IMG/VR virus record: IMGVR_UViG_3300037839_000698
Span: 1 to 28,045 of that record
Source of the DNA: a virus
Direction: 5' to 3' (one strand)
Length of the DNA: 28,045 bases
The position numbers were made by a program, and so were the translations under genes. Of the stretch, positions 15,498 to 23,019 are shown one piece after another (the first letter of the stretch is position 1; each line of letters opens with the position of its first letter). A model generated the notes under the pieces. It saw nothing but the letters and a program-made list of their open reading frames with translations. It was not told the DNA's origin and made no database searches.

Positions 15498-15712
15498 TGA
15501 ATTGTAAAGACTGAATATCTTCCTTTTCCTAAGCATTGGTAATAATACCTATACTTCTCTTCTCCGACTTTATGAACTCCAAAAACTTCATCTTTAAAAT
15601 AATCTTTTAAACTAACTGTATCGTGATCTCCAACATGTTTTTTAATCCAAGTAGAAACTTCACCAACGTTTCCTTCAAAGACTACTACTTTTCCATGACT
15701 TGTGTATTGCAT
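15494..15712 (-). CDS. small unknown protein
   Basis: This 72-residue soluble protein has no signal peptide or TM segment. It is mixed alpha/beta (KVVVFEGNVGEVSTWIKKHV, then YRYYYQCLGKGRYSVFTIQ). The start overlaps the end of the upstream TM gene by 28 bp and its stop overlaps the next start in ATGA, so expression is coupled to its envelope-directed neighbours. Not recognised. Confidence 0.55.
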   Translation of the reverse strand: MQYTSHGKVVVFEGNVGEVSTWIKKHVGDHDTVSLKDYFKDEVFGVHKVGEEKYRYYYQCLGKGRYSVFTIQ

Positions 15713-15951
15713 TTTTCTGTTCCGCTTGCAGTTTGTATATCTAAATTATTTTTAGTTTGTTTGGCCACAATTGATCCTATCATACTTAATATAAGAACAC
15801 AAGCGAAAATTAAAGCGTAATGTGTTTTTTCTTGAGCTTTCTTTTGAGCTCTATATTGATGAAAATTACTTATGAATTCTTCTGTGTCTCTTTTGGAAGG
15901 AAGACTCTTTTCATAATTATTTAATAATAAGTTTCTCAATTTATTATCCAT
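15685..15951 (-). CDS. single-pass membrane protein
   Basis: This 88-residue protein has a charged cytoplasmic-type N-terminal helix (about 1-42, LRNLLLNNYEKSLPSKRDTE), one TM segment at about 45-63 (YALIFACVLILSMIGSIVA) and a short outer tail with one Cys. The N-in layout with a soluble front and a TM end resembles anti-sigma or signalling partners as well as simple membrane adaptors; nothing decides between these. It overlaps the PEP-CTERM gene stop by 8 bp, so the two are coupled. Confidence 0.6.
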   Translation of the reverse strand: MDNKLRNLLLNNYEKSLPSKRDTEEFISNFHQYRAQKKAQEKTHYALIFACVLILSMIGSIVAKQTKNNLDIQTASGTEKCNTQVMEK

Positions 15952-17953
15952 TTCTTCTTCTCATAATTCTTAAAACAATTAATCCAGTAAGTCCACCAAA
16001 CATTAGTGAGAATGTAGAAGGTTCTGGAATAACATTTACTATTCCATCTGTGGTAAAACTATTAGCGTCCCATTTTAAATTTGAATTAGCAGTATCTAAA
16101 TTTGGTAATGCTGCTAGCAATGTATTAACATCAAATGTAGATGCTTCGATTGACTCAAAATTAAATAAATCATAACTATCATTCATTTGAAATGAGTAAT
16201 TATCTAATGTTTCAAATGTCCATGCAGTATTAGTTCCTAATGTCAATAATGTACTTACATTGATTGCATCATAGGTAGTACCTCTGGTAGTTGGTGCACC
16301 TAATTGGAATTGGAATATTCCATTACTTCCATTTAACTCATAAGCAGATAGCAGACCAGCACTATTGCCAGGGGCCACAGTTCCACCATTTAAAGTTAAA
16401 CCTTGCACACTACCAGAGCCACCTAATCTACCTCCTGTGTTTACTAAAACATCTCCTGCGTTTCCATTGACTGATAGCAAACTTCCATTGATTGTTGCAC
16501 TTCCAATTGTCCCATCTGAATTTACTGTAGCAGTTCCAGAATTTACTGTGGTAGTTCCAGCTGTACCAGAGACTAATAGAGTGCCGCCACCTACTGTTAT
16601 AGATCCAACTGTGCCACCACTATCTACAAGTAAACTTCCGCTATTAACAATTACTCCACCAGCAACTCCTTTAACTTGTAAAGTTCCACCAGAAACTATA
16701 GAAGAACTTGATAAAATAGAGCCAGTTGTATTAACTAATAATTTTCCTTCTTGGATTGTTGTATCTCCATTGTAAGAATTTATTGCTTCAAAAGTGCTTG
16801 TTCCAGTTCCTGTTTTCGTTATACCTCTTAGTACAGATGCTGTATTAAGCAAAGATCCTTTGAAAAGAAAATCACCAACCCCACCAATAGTATTCACATC
16901 TGCGACTGTTGATCCAACGTCCAATGTACCATCAAACTGTACAATTAAATTAGTACTATTGTTAATCAATCTTCTGCCACCACTGGTATCTGTGGATGAT
17001 GTGAGTGTGTTGGCAACATTGGTGAATTGTAACAACGTTTTGCCTCCACCATGATTAGTGAAGCTCATGTTATTGCCTTGATATTGGTTCACAATAAAAG
17101 TGGTAATCGCATCTGGATTGCCTCCTAACAAATCTAATGTACCCATAGTGGATGTGCTGCTGGACCCTTTGAGGCTGTTGGCAACAGACAGACCATTGGT
17201 TGTGTTGATTACCAGTTTAGGACCATTCGTTGTACCAGTTGCAGCTGCAATTGTTATCAATCCTTGGCCAGCTCCAGTGCCTCCATTCACATTCACAGTG
17301 CCTCCTCCTTTGATTTCAAACCCTCCACCTAGAGTGTTGGTGCCATTGAATGTGACTGTGCCATTGCCAGTGTATAAGAATCTACCAGCAGTGGATGAAC
17401 CTCCTTGTTTTAATTCATTGTTGAATGTGAATGATCCATCTCCTGCCAAAGTTAATAGTCTGGATGTGCCAGAAGATGCAGTGGTTAGTGAAGCTACATT
17501 GTTGAACACCAATCCCCCACCTGCAGTTTGAAACCAAGTGTTGTTTCCATTGGCATTTTCTACCAATATGTTGAATGTTTGAATGGCAGTAGAATTGTTA
17601 GTAATGCCACCACTGGATGATAAGATCTGCGCGCCATTGAAGCTGTTGATCAAATATGGATTCGCATTGGTCAAAAATGTTATGTTTCTTGCAGCTCTAG
17701 AGGAAGTCAATACAACAGTATTATTATTGGCTCCAAAATTACCAAACTGAATTTCATCTGTGGTGGTACTAGAACTAGTAGATGAAGGTTGAACTCCATT
17801 AGTCCAGCTTGTTGGTGATGTCCAATTTGTTCCAGTATTGTTCCAAAGAAATACTACTGCATGAGATTCTTGGACAGCTCCAGACATTAAAAAAGCCGCA
17901 ATTAATTTTGCGGCTGTGCTTTTTAGTACCTTTTTCAATAGGTTATTTTTCAT
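15944..17953 (-). CDS. PEP-CTERM surface protein with autotransporter-type beta repeats
   Basis: This 669-residue protein is exported: a signal peptide at 1-32 ends in ESHA and the mature protein starts VVFLWNNTGTNWTSPTSW. A long Gly/Asn/Thr-rich passenger follows, with autotransporter-associated beta-strand repeats (about 400-520, units such as VNSGTATVNSDGTIGSATI), then a compact domain and the sorting tail: VIPEPS, a TM helix (LMFGGLTGLIVLRIM) and Arg cluster RRR. PEP-CTERM tails are recognised by host exosortase, which processes proteins for the outer envelope. The phage gene therefore appears to rely on host sorting. It has AAGGAG before the ATG. Parts of the gene are GC-richer than its neighbours, suggesting acquisition from a host. 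Confidence 0.85.
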   Translation of the reverse strand: MKNNLLKKVLKSTAAKLIAAFLMSGAVQESHAVVFLWNNTGTNWTSPTSWTNGVQPSSTSSSTTTDEIQFGNFGANNNTVVLTSSRAARNITFLTNANPYLINSFNGAQILSSSGGITNNSTAIQTFNILVENANGNNTWFQTAGGGLVFNNVASLTTASSGTSRLLTLAGDGSFTFNNELKQGGSSTAGRFLYTGNGTVTFNGTNTLGGGFEIKGGGTVNVNGGTGAGQGLITIAAATGTTNGPKLVINTTNGLSVANSLKGSSSTSTMGTLDLLGGNPDAITTFIVNQYQGNNMSFTNHGGGKTLLQFTNVANTLTSSTDTSGGRRLINNSTNLIVQFDGTLDVGSTVADVNTIGGVGDFLFKGSLLNTASVLRGITKTGTGTSTFEAINSYNGDTTIQEGKLLVNTTGSILSSSSIVSGGTLQVKGVAGGVIVNSGSLLVDSGGTVGSITVGGGTLLVSGTAGTTTVNSGTATVNSDGTIGSATINGSLLSVNGNAGDVLVNTGGRLGGSGSVQGLTLNGGTVAPGNSAGLLSAYELNGSNGIFQFQLGAPTTRGTTYDAINVSTLLTLGTNTAWTFETLDNYSFQMNDSYDLFNFESIEASTFDVNTLLAALPNLDTANSNLKWDANSFTTDGIVNVIPEPSTFSLMFGGLTGLIVLRIMRRRNG
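17885..17915 (-). terminator. intrinsic-terminator-like hairpin inside signal-peptide codons
   Basis: AGCCGCAA (17894-17901) and TTGCGGCT (17908-17915) form a perfect 8-bp stem with a 6-nt loop. Read on the minus strand it is followed by six T residues, the form of a Rho-independent terminator. It lies about 40 bp inside the PEP-CTERM coding region (codons for S-T-A-A-K-L-I-A-A-F-L), so it could attenuate transcription of this gene and of those downstream. Confidence 0.5.
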
Positions 17954-17959
17954 ATATAG

Positions 17960-18523
17960 TTACTCCTTCTTGTCTTCATCTAAGTGAATAGACACCTCTT
18001 TGTAGATTTTGTTCATTTTATTTTTCTTTATTTTTTGAACGTATGTCCAGTCATTTAGCATAAAGTCCTCTACCACTATTATAGGATAAGTTTTATTGAT
18101 GTACAACTTTATTTTTTCCCTATATTCTTTTTTATTTCCAATTTGACATATTGGTGATGTTCCCCAGTTTGGATCATAGATCCATAAGTTATTCTTATAC
18201 TCAAAAACACAAACTGCATGACCAATTATATTATCTATGTCGTCTTTGTAGTAAAATGTAAAACCATAAACATTGTTCCATATATCATTGTTTGTTTCTA
18301 ATAAGAGATTACATTGAGAAGCATAAATCATAGCATCAACAAAACAAGAGTTTGGAAGGTTAGTTATGTTATTGTATTTTTTAAGTTCAAAACCAATTTT
18401 AAAACAAGCGGCCCAAGATACGATTAATGCAAACCCAACAAGTAATGTTTTTGTTTTCCAGTTCCCGAGTTTACTTATTTTTTTTGTAGTCTTCAAGGCA
18501 AGATTTAAATTTAGATTTGTCAT
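17960..18523 (-). CDS. membrane-anchored Cys-His-Asp peptidase-like protein
   Basis: From the ATG at 18523 the protein has 187 residues; a GTG at 18544 would add seven. A basic N-terminus is followed by a TM anchor at about 25-45 (TKTLLVGFALIVSWAACFKI). The outer domain carries a candidate triad: C60 (NSCFVDAMIYA), H102 (GHAVCVFEY) and D117 (WIYDPNWG), the order seen in transglutaminase/papain-fold enzymes including LapG-type adhesin-releasing proteases. It directly precedes the PEP-CTERM gene (6-nt gap), so it could process or release that protein; a murein-peptide target is an alternative. The 5' end overlaps the preceding gene by about 53 bp. Confidence 0.6.
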   Translation of the reverse strand: MTNLNLNLALKTTKKISKLGNWKTKTLLVGFALIVSWAACFKIGFELKKYNNITNLPNSCFVDAMIYASQCNLLLETNNDIWNNVYGFTFYYKDDIDNIIGHAVCVFEYKNNLWIYDPNWGTSPICQIGNKKEYREKIKLYINKTYPIIVVEDFMLNDWTYVQKIKKNKMNKIYKEVSIHLDEDKKE

Positions 18524-19463
18524 CACCTTTTTTTGTAGGAACACATTTTTTTAAGAACTCATTGAATTTTTCGCCTTCAATGGTCATCATTTTTTTGTAT
18601 TCTTCGTCTGCTTCTATTGTATATATTTTATCTCCAGAAGCTTCTGCGTTTTCATTTTCTTTATTAAACATTACATAATTATGAATAGTAATCATGTAAT
18701 CTTCTGCTAATGCAGCTGTTTGTTGTAAGAATGGTTCTGTTAGATTTTCTTTAACCATTGGATCATTTAATTTATTTAAAATGTTTTGAGCGTGAACTTG
18801 AATTGAAGTAATAGAGCCAACTATCATACCATAAAAATCTTCTTTGTAGTCTTCTAGATCTTCAATTTCTTCTGCTTGAGATAAGCCAGCGTCAATTTTA
18901 AGAAGTTCAACTTGATCAAATTCTGTTTCGCCATCCCATTCGTATTCTTCGTTTAGATAATCTGATCCTTGAGCTTTTTTAAGAGCTTCTTGACTTGGGC
19001 GATCCTTTGAGCCTTTTGGTGCTGGACGATAATTTTTACCCATTCTTTTTTTCTTTTGTTGAATGTTATACCAAAGGCCTTTACTCTTGGCTTGAACGTC
19101 TATTTCTAAAGTTATTTCTTCTTCGTTATTTTTAACTGAACCACAATTTGGTTTACCGCATGATCCTGTGATTTTACTAACTGGTTTTGCGCTCCACATT
19201 TTGCAACTCCAATAATTAGCTTTATATTTTGGACCAGGATTATCACATCCATGTCTTGCTCTAAAAGATTTGCGTCTTTCGGGATTGTCTCTTTTGATGG
19301 ACATATTTGGATCGCCGAAAGTAACTTTTACAATATTACCTTTATCGTTTTTGACATAAACACCAAATTTCTTTTTGCTTCCAGAAGGAAGGCGAAATGG
19401 TTTGTTAAGAGGAGCTTTGCCTTTTTTTGCTGCTAGTATATCTTTTGAGAAATCGATTTCCAT
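18471..19463 (-). CDS. conserved phage protein with Cys-rich N-terminus
   Basis: This 330-residue protein starts MEIDFSKDILAAKKGKAPL. It has two motifs that recur in many environmental phages: one around residues 70-105 (RRKSFRARHGCDNPG, then YWSCKMW), followed by CGKPNCG, and one at about 145-180 (GLWYNIQQKKKRMGKNYRP, then KDRPSQEALKKAQ). The Cys residues could bind a metal. The C-terminal half is acidic and helical and ends in a Lys-rich tail. The two motifs together are typical of phage proteins of unknown role, sometimes encoded near head genes. It leads the PEP-CTERM operon from a GTGTAAT element 12 nt before its ATG. Confidence 0.7.
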   Translation of the reverse strand: MEIDFSKDILAAKKGKAPLNKPFRLPSGSKKKFGVYVKNDKGNIVKVTFGDPNMSIKRDNPERRKSFRARHGCDNPGPKYKANYWSCKMWSAKPVSKITGSCGKPNCGSVKNNEEEITLEIDVQAKSKGLWYNIQQKKKRMGKNYRPAPKGSKDRPSQEALKKAQGSDYLNEEYEWDGETEFDQVELLKIDAGLSQAEEIEDLEDYKEDFYGMIVGSITSIQVHAQNILNKLNDPMVKENLTEPFLQQTAALAEDYMITIHNYVMFNKENENAEASGDKIYTIEADEEYKKMMTIEGEKFNEFLKKCVPTKKGDDKSKFKSCLEDYKKNK

Positions 19464-19474
19464 ATTATATATCT

Positions 19475-19481
19475 ATTACAC
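19475..19481 (-). promoter_or_regulatory. late-type element GTGTAAT before 19463 start
   Basis: 12 nt before the ATG; the likely promoter of the whole PEP-CTERM operon. Confidence 0.5.
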
Positions 19482-19500
19482 CTATTTTATATAAACTATA

Positions 19501-20013
19501 TCAAGCGGTACAAGGCGGTCCAGGATCGGCTGCTTTACTCGTTCCAACAGCAACTTTTTCTATTGATCGTATACTTGCATTAAAAACTGGATCTATATAT
19601 GTTGTCCATGTTGCATAAAAAGGATATGGAATATTTGATCCTGTGCCTATGCCTAGCAATGGATTATCTGGATGTCCGTTACCATACCACATTGCCAATA
19701 ATTCCCATCTATTGAGCGTATCATTGTATATTATTTTTTCGCCGCCAAATTCCGTATAATAAGCCAATCGCCCATTTATTATTATTTCTCCAGGAAAGTC
19801 TGGATGATTTGGCCTTAGAACTCTTTCTGAATTTCCACCTACGCCATACCCGCCAGAACACCATCCATTCATTCTAATGTAAGCATCATCATTTGACACT
19901 TCTGGTAAAGGATCAACATACTCTGGTTCAGATGGTGGTGTTCTTTTTTTAGGAACATATAATTTTATTCCTCTTCTAAAATTTCCTAATTGGTTTGTTT
20001 TTTTGACTATCAT
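19501..20013 (-). CDS. tagged virion-type protein A
   Basis: This 170-residue protein opens with MIVKKTNQLGNFRRGIKLY and a PKKR end, almost the same as its upstream neighbour. The rest is unrelated in sequence: Gly/Tyr/Trp/Pro-rich and beta-prone (GWCSGGYGVGGNSERVL, LAYYTEFGGEKIIYNDTLNR). It has the same loose 'N-G ... Y ... N-x-W-x-L' plan as the protein at 14222-14599. The shared leader is conserved at protein level while its codons have drifted, implying function in the leader. Probably a decoration, neck or tail component. Confidence 0.6.
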   Translation of the reverse strand: MIVKKTNQLGNFRRGIKLYVPKKRTPPSEPEYVDPLPEVSNDDAYIRMNGWCSGGYGVGGNSERVLRPNHPDFPGEIIINGRLAYYTEFGGEKIIYNDTLNRWELLAMWYGNGHPDNPLLGIGTGSNIPYPFYATWTTYIDPVFNASIRSIEKVAVGTSKAADPGPPCTA

Positions 20014-20017
20014 ATAA

Positions 20018-20488
20018 TTAAGCGGAGGTGATGGTGATGGTTCCCGAATAGAAACTAGTTAAACCTGCGAAGTAATTTTGACTCGTCCCAGCAAGCCAGT
20101 CCGATGTTGATGGGAGGTGGCTCGCTGATAAGCCCAAAATTGTCGAAGTAACAATCTGAACGTTATCATCGTAAGAAGTAAATTTCCAACGAGACTCGTT
20201 ACTACTCCACCAAATTGCTGCTCCATTTCTGTCGCCCCCTGTGAAGTTTGGGTTGTAGTACACATTCACAGCGTCACCTTGATTAACTCCACCCCCACCA
20301 CCTCCCCAAGCAGATTTGCTATAAGTTCCGTTTAGGTCTGCGTAGCTGTCAGTAAGACCAGAAACAATAATTGAAGCCGTACTCGTCACAGGAATCCCGC
20401 TGGGTGCTGAGACTATTCTTTTTTTAGGAACATATAAATTTATTCCTCTTTTGAAGTTTCCGAGTTGTTTGGTTTTCTTGACTATCAT
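20018..20488 (-). CDS. tagged virion-type protein B
   Basis: This 156-residue protein opens with MIVKKTKQLGNFKRGINLY and PKKR like protein A, then diverges: an Ala/Ser/Thr segment, a Gly-rich loop (SAWGGGGGGVNQGDAV) and a Trp-rich beta domain (AAIWWSSNESRWKFTSY). The start is 21 nt upstream of no promoter element, so it is probably transcribed from the one at 20862. The gap to protein A is 4 nt. Function unknown. Confidence 0.6.
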   Translation of the reverse strand: MIVKKTKQLGNFKRGINLYVPKKRIVSAPSGIPVTSTASIIVSGLTDSYADLNGTYSKSAWGGGGGGVNQGDAVNVYYNPNFTGGDRNGAAIWWSSNESRWKFTSYDDNVQIVTSTILGLSASHLPSTSDWLAGTSQNYFAGLTSFYSGTITITSA

Positions 20489-20508
20489 ATAGTCAATATA
20501 AAGTTAAA

Positions 20509-20850
20509 CTAACTTCTTTCCCAGCAAATATAACTTGGGCTCACTCCACTAACACTAACTATTCCTGCGTAATTAAGATCACTTAAGCTTCCACCATCAC
20601 CACCTCCAGAAACAGTACTTGAAGCTAGAACAAAATTAAATGAATTAGAAGCAGCAGAAGTTCCGTATTTTACATAAAGATTACCGCTCTGTAAATTTTG
20701 AATAAAAAGTTCTTCGCGGTTAGCATTTGCTTGTAAAACTGTTCCATTTGTTCCACTTGGTGTAAAATTAGATATTGGGTCTGCTGGGGTGGCATCATAA
20801 TCTAAATTTATTCTTTTTTCAGAAGAGTCTGTTGTTGTGAGGTTAGACAT
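20509..20850 (-). CDS. small phage virion-type protein
   Basis: The core of this 113-residue protein reads ANREELFIQNLQSGNLYVKYG followed by AASNSFNFVL. This strand pattern ('R..l.iQN...g.lyV..G..AS...F.f.L') occurs in many small phage head or tail accessory proteins. A Gly-rich linker (SGGGDGGSLSDLN) leads to a short Trp-ending C-terminus. It heads the unit with tagged proteins B and A. The GTGTAAT element lies 11 nt before the ATG. Confidence 0.65.
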   Translation of the reverse strand: MSNLTTTDSSEKRINLDYDATPADPISNFTPSGTNGTVLQANANREELFIQNLQSGNLYVKYGTSAASNSFNFVLASSTVSGGGDGGSLSDLNYAGIVSVSGVSPSYICWERS

Positions 20851-20860
20851 ATTAAATATG

Positions 20861-20867
20861 ATTACAC
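20861..20867 (-). promoter_or_regulatory. late-type element GTGTAAT before 20850 start
   Basis: 11 nt before the ATG; likely serves the small virion protein and both tagged proteins B and A. Confidence 0.5.
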
Positions 20868-20887
20868 ATTAAATATAAAATAATATC

Positions 20888-21613
20888 TTATTTTATTTCT
20901 TCAAATTTCTCAATAATATAAGCTAAGATATCATTTCTCATGATGTCACTTGTGCCAAATTTAAATGTTATTATACCTTTGTTTTTACTTTTCTCATCAT
21001 CAAACAGTTGATATATTCTTTCAAATCCACTATTCTTAATATCTGATTGACGAATATCTCCAATAAATATTAACTTACTAAATTTACCCATTCTAGTACT
21101 AACTAATAAAAGGTCATGAATACTTAAGTTTTGAGCTTCGTCACAGATAATATAACTAGCATTGATACTGAGTCCTCTTAAAAATCCTAATGGAAGTCCT
21201 TTGACTCTTTCTTGTTTTAATAATAATTCTGCTTGGCCTTTTGGTAGAAGTTCATGAAGCTTATCCATTAAAGGCTGTAAATATGGATCTAATTTTTCAT
21301 GAAGATCACCTTTAAGAAATCCTAGATTATGTGTGCTACTCTCAACAGGATTACGAATATAAAATATCTCTCCAACTTTTTTATTGTTAATTGCGTGAAG
21401 AGCACAATAAACACTTAGTAAACTTTTAGCTGTTCCTGCTGGGCCTTTGCAAAAAACCATCTTTGTGGATTTATCTTGCAGCATTTGAATGAACTTTATT
21501 TGATTTTCTGTCCAATTAAGATCCCTAATATTCAAAGGTTGTTGAATTTTATCTCTTTGAGGAACCACTGGAGACTTGTCCTCTTTTTGTTCTTTACGAT
21601 GTTTTTTGGACAT
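20888..21613 (-). CDS. PhoH-family ATPase
   Basis: This 241-residue P-loop ATPase has Walker A GPAGTAKS at 57-64 and Walker B YIICDEAQN at 154-162, followed by GDIRQSDIKNSGFER, the conserved sensor region of PhoH proteins. The basic N-terminal 30 residues are probably disordered. PhoH-like genes are frequent in environmental phages; PhoH is an RNA-linked ATPase whose exact phage role is unclear. The start is set by the first ATG after a GTGTAAT element 17 nt upstream. Confidence 0.9.
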   Translation of the reverse strand: MSKKHRKEQKEDKSPVVPQRDKIQQPLNIRDLNWTENQIKFIQMLQDKSTKMVFCKGPAGTAKSLLSVYCALHAINNKKVGEIFYIRNPVESSTHNLGFLKGDLHEKLDPYLQPLMDKLHELLPKGQAELLLKQERVKGLPLGFLRGLSINASYIICDEAQNLSIHDLLLVSTRMGKFSKLIFIGDIRQSDIKNSGFERIYQLFDDEKSKNKGIITFKFGTSDIMRNDILAYIIEKFEEIK

Positions 21614-21629
21614 GAGGTTTCTATAAATA

Positions 21630-21636
21630 ATTACAC
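21630..21636 (-). promoter_or_regulatory. late-type element GTGTAAT before PhoH-like gene
   Basis: 17 nt before the ATG at 21613. Confidence 0.45.
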
Positions 21637-21676
21637 CCGTATTGTTCTAATTTAAAATAAATTTATCAAATACCTA

Positions 21677-21958
21677 TTAAACTAACGAATAAGATTCTTC
21701 AAATTTTAAAGTTAAAGAAAGTTTATTCACAGGTTTTCCTTCATCAAACCTTTTAATAAATGAAGCACCTTGTTTTGGCATTTCAGCAAAGTAGCTGATC
21801 CCTTTTTTGGAAAAAACCACATGTGATGGTAGAACAGATATTGCTGTTATTTTTCCTCTCACTTGTTCTTTTAATGCTCTGGCTATTGCACAATTTTGTG
21901 GATTTGCTTTTTCTCCTTCGAGAATGTTTATGTCTGTTATATTTATTTTTTTATTCAC
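21677..21958 (-). CDS. small conserved-type phage protein
   Basis: The 93-residue protein contains NPQNCAIARALKEQVRG, a 'C-[AP]-I/V-A-x-A' helix seen in small phage proteins of unknown role, followed by beta strands (ISVLPSHVVF, ISYFAEMPKQ). It overlaps the upstream gene stop by 8 bp, so it is coupled to it. No enzymatic motif. Confidence 0.6.
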   Translation of the reverse strand: MNKKINITDINILEGEKANPQNCAIARALKEQVRGKITAISVLPSHVVFSKKGISYFAEMPKQGASFIKRFDEGKPVNKLSLTLKFEESYSLV

Positions 21959-22595
21959 TTTTTGTTTCCTTTATTTTATAGTCATAATTATCGCTATCTT
22001 CAGTAACCCACTTAGGGCTATTTTCAGAAGTATAAATGTGACTGTTTATTTTTCTTTGCAAAACCAATTCGTTTGGTTTCGTTGCGAAACTTGGGTCAAG
22101 AACTTTTATTCTATTGTTTGGTTGAATAGCAAAATTGCCATTATCAAGTTTTAGAACATGACCAGCTTTATGTTGATCAGGTTTTTGACTGAATCCGAAA
22201 TTTAATTCATTATAATCGCTATGAGCCCAATCAAGAGTAAACAAATACCGACCCATGTATTCTTTTCCACTTCTTCCAATATATTTAACTATTTTATTTT
22301 CTAAAAGATAAAAGGTTGTTACAGCTATATGATAACTAAAACTATCCCAAAGCTCTAATTCTTCTAGCTCCATATCTATTGCATCTTCTTTTGAACAAAA
22401 CGCACTAATAGGCGCATGCCACCAAATGCCCCCATCTTCCATAAGAAAGTTGAAAAGAGGAACTTGGCTAGGGAGACTTGTTATGCCAAATATTAAGCAT
22501 TTATATTTTTTATCAAAACTGTCTTCTTGATTTCTCAAATAATTTCCTCTAACGTAGCATTCTAAGGGAGGAATATTTGAATTAAGAAAAGACAT
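21951..22595 (-). CDS. conserved phage protein, unknown function
   Basis: This 214-residue protein has the pattern of a widespread phage protein of unknown function: an opening FLNSNIPPLECYVRGNYL, a central HAPISAFCSKEDA followed by LELWDSFSYHIAV, a YLFTLDWA segment, and HVLKLDNGNFAIQPNNR with a DPSFATKP end. It is soluble and alpha/beta with no nucleotide-binding motif. The GTGTAAT element lies 18 nt before the start, facing the plus-strand Cys/Gly-rich gene. Confidence 0.7.
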   Translation of the reverse strand: MSFLNSNIPPLECYVRGNYLRNQEDSFDKKYKCLIFGITSLPSQVPLFNFLMEDGGIWWHAPISAFCSKEDAIDMELEELELWDSFSYHIAVTTFYLLENKIVKYIGRSGKEYMGRYLFTLDWAHSDYNELNFGFSQKPDQHKAGHVLKLDNGNFAIQPNNRIKVLDPSFATKPNELVLQRKINSHIYTSENSPKWVTEDSDNYDYKIKETKSE

Positions 22596-22612
22596 ATATA
22601 CTATTAATTTGT

Positions 22613-22619
22613 ATTACAC
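22613..22619 (-). promoter_or_regulatory. late-type element GTGTAAT before 22595 start
   Basis: 18 nt before the ATG; forms an inverted pair with the element at 22631, TATTACAC...GTGTAATA. Confidence 0.5.
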
Positions 22620-22630
22620 TTATAAATGTT

Positions 22631-22637
22631 GTGTAAT
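22631..22637 (+). promoter_or_regulatory. late-type element GTGTAAT before 22648 start
   Basis: 11 nt before the ATG of the Cys/Gly-rich gene; plus-strand half of the divergent pair. Confidence 0.5.
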
Positions 22638-22647
22638 ATAAGATGAT

Positions 22648-23019
22648 ATGAATTTTGATTTTATTATTAATAAGTTTTTTGAAACTAAATTAATCAAAGG
22701 ATTCCCAGCATGTCCAGATTGCCCAGATCCAGATCCAGATTGCGAAGATCCTTGTGGATGTGATTGTCAAGATGGTGGACCTTGTGGTGGAGGTTGTGGT
22801 GGAGGCGGTGGAGGTGGCCCATTGGGTAGAGTAATGAGTATAGAAGAAGAAGTTGGTGAGTTTTTAGCTGTTGGTGGTAATCTTGAGCCCATGGGAAATG
22901 ATGGCATAACATATTGCCCAACACCTGCTCCTCCTAAATGTAAAGATTGCGAAGTTAGCGGCGGAGTACACAATGGTCCTGGTGAAGGTGTTTGTATCCA
23001 AGTTACTAATGAATATTAA
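22648..23019 (+). CDS. Cys/Asp/Gly-rich protein on the plus strand
   Basis: The first 16 residues of this 123-residue protein are ordinary, then comes ACPDCPDPDPDCEDPCGCDC, followed by GGPCGGGCGG with a poly-Gly run, and later CKDCEVSGG and a final Cys. The Cys-Asp density suggests metal binding or a disulfide-rich surface protein. It stands alone on the plus strand within the late region. Support for reality comes from its own GTGTAAT element 11 nt before the ATG and a codon pattern better than in the opposite frames, which give only Pro-rich or His-rich shadows. Confidence 0.6.
   Translation: MNFDFIINKFFETKLIKGFPACPDCPDPDPDCEDPCGCDCQDGGPCGGGCGGGGGGGPLGRVMSIEEEVGEFLAVGGNLEPMGNDGITYCPTPAPPKCKDCEVSGGVHNGPGEGVCIQVTNEY

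Noticed and set aside
16365-17531. Long plus-strand Pro/Val-rich open frames
   Set aside because: They lie antisense to the PEP-CTERM gene; the Pro/Val richness is what the complement of Gly/Thr/Asn repeat codons produces, with no start signal.
18366-18554. Plus-strand frame opposite the peptidase-like gene
   Set aside because: Complement of a hydrophobic anchor; no start signal and no domain.
20059-20265. Minus-strand alternative frame in tagged protein B
   Set aside because: Overlaps the coding frame that has the conserved leader; no evidence of its own.
22694-22973. Minus-strand Pro-rich or His-rich frames
   Set aside because: They are opposite the Cys/Gly-rich plus-strand gene, which has its own promoter element; the poly-Pro run mirrors the Gly codons.
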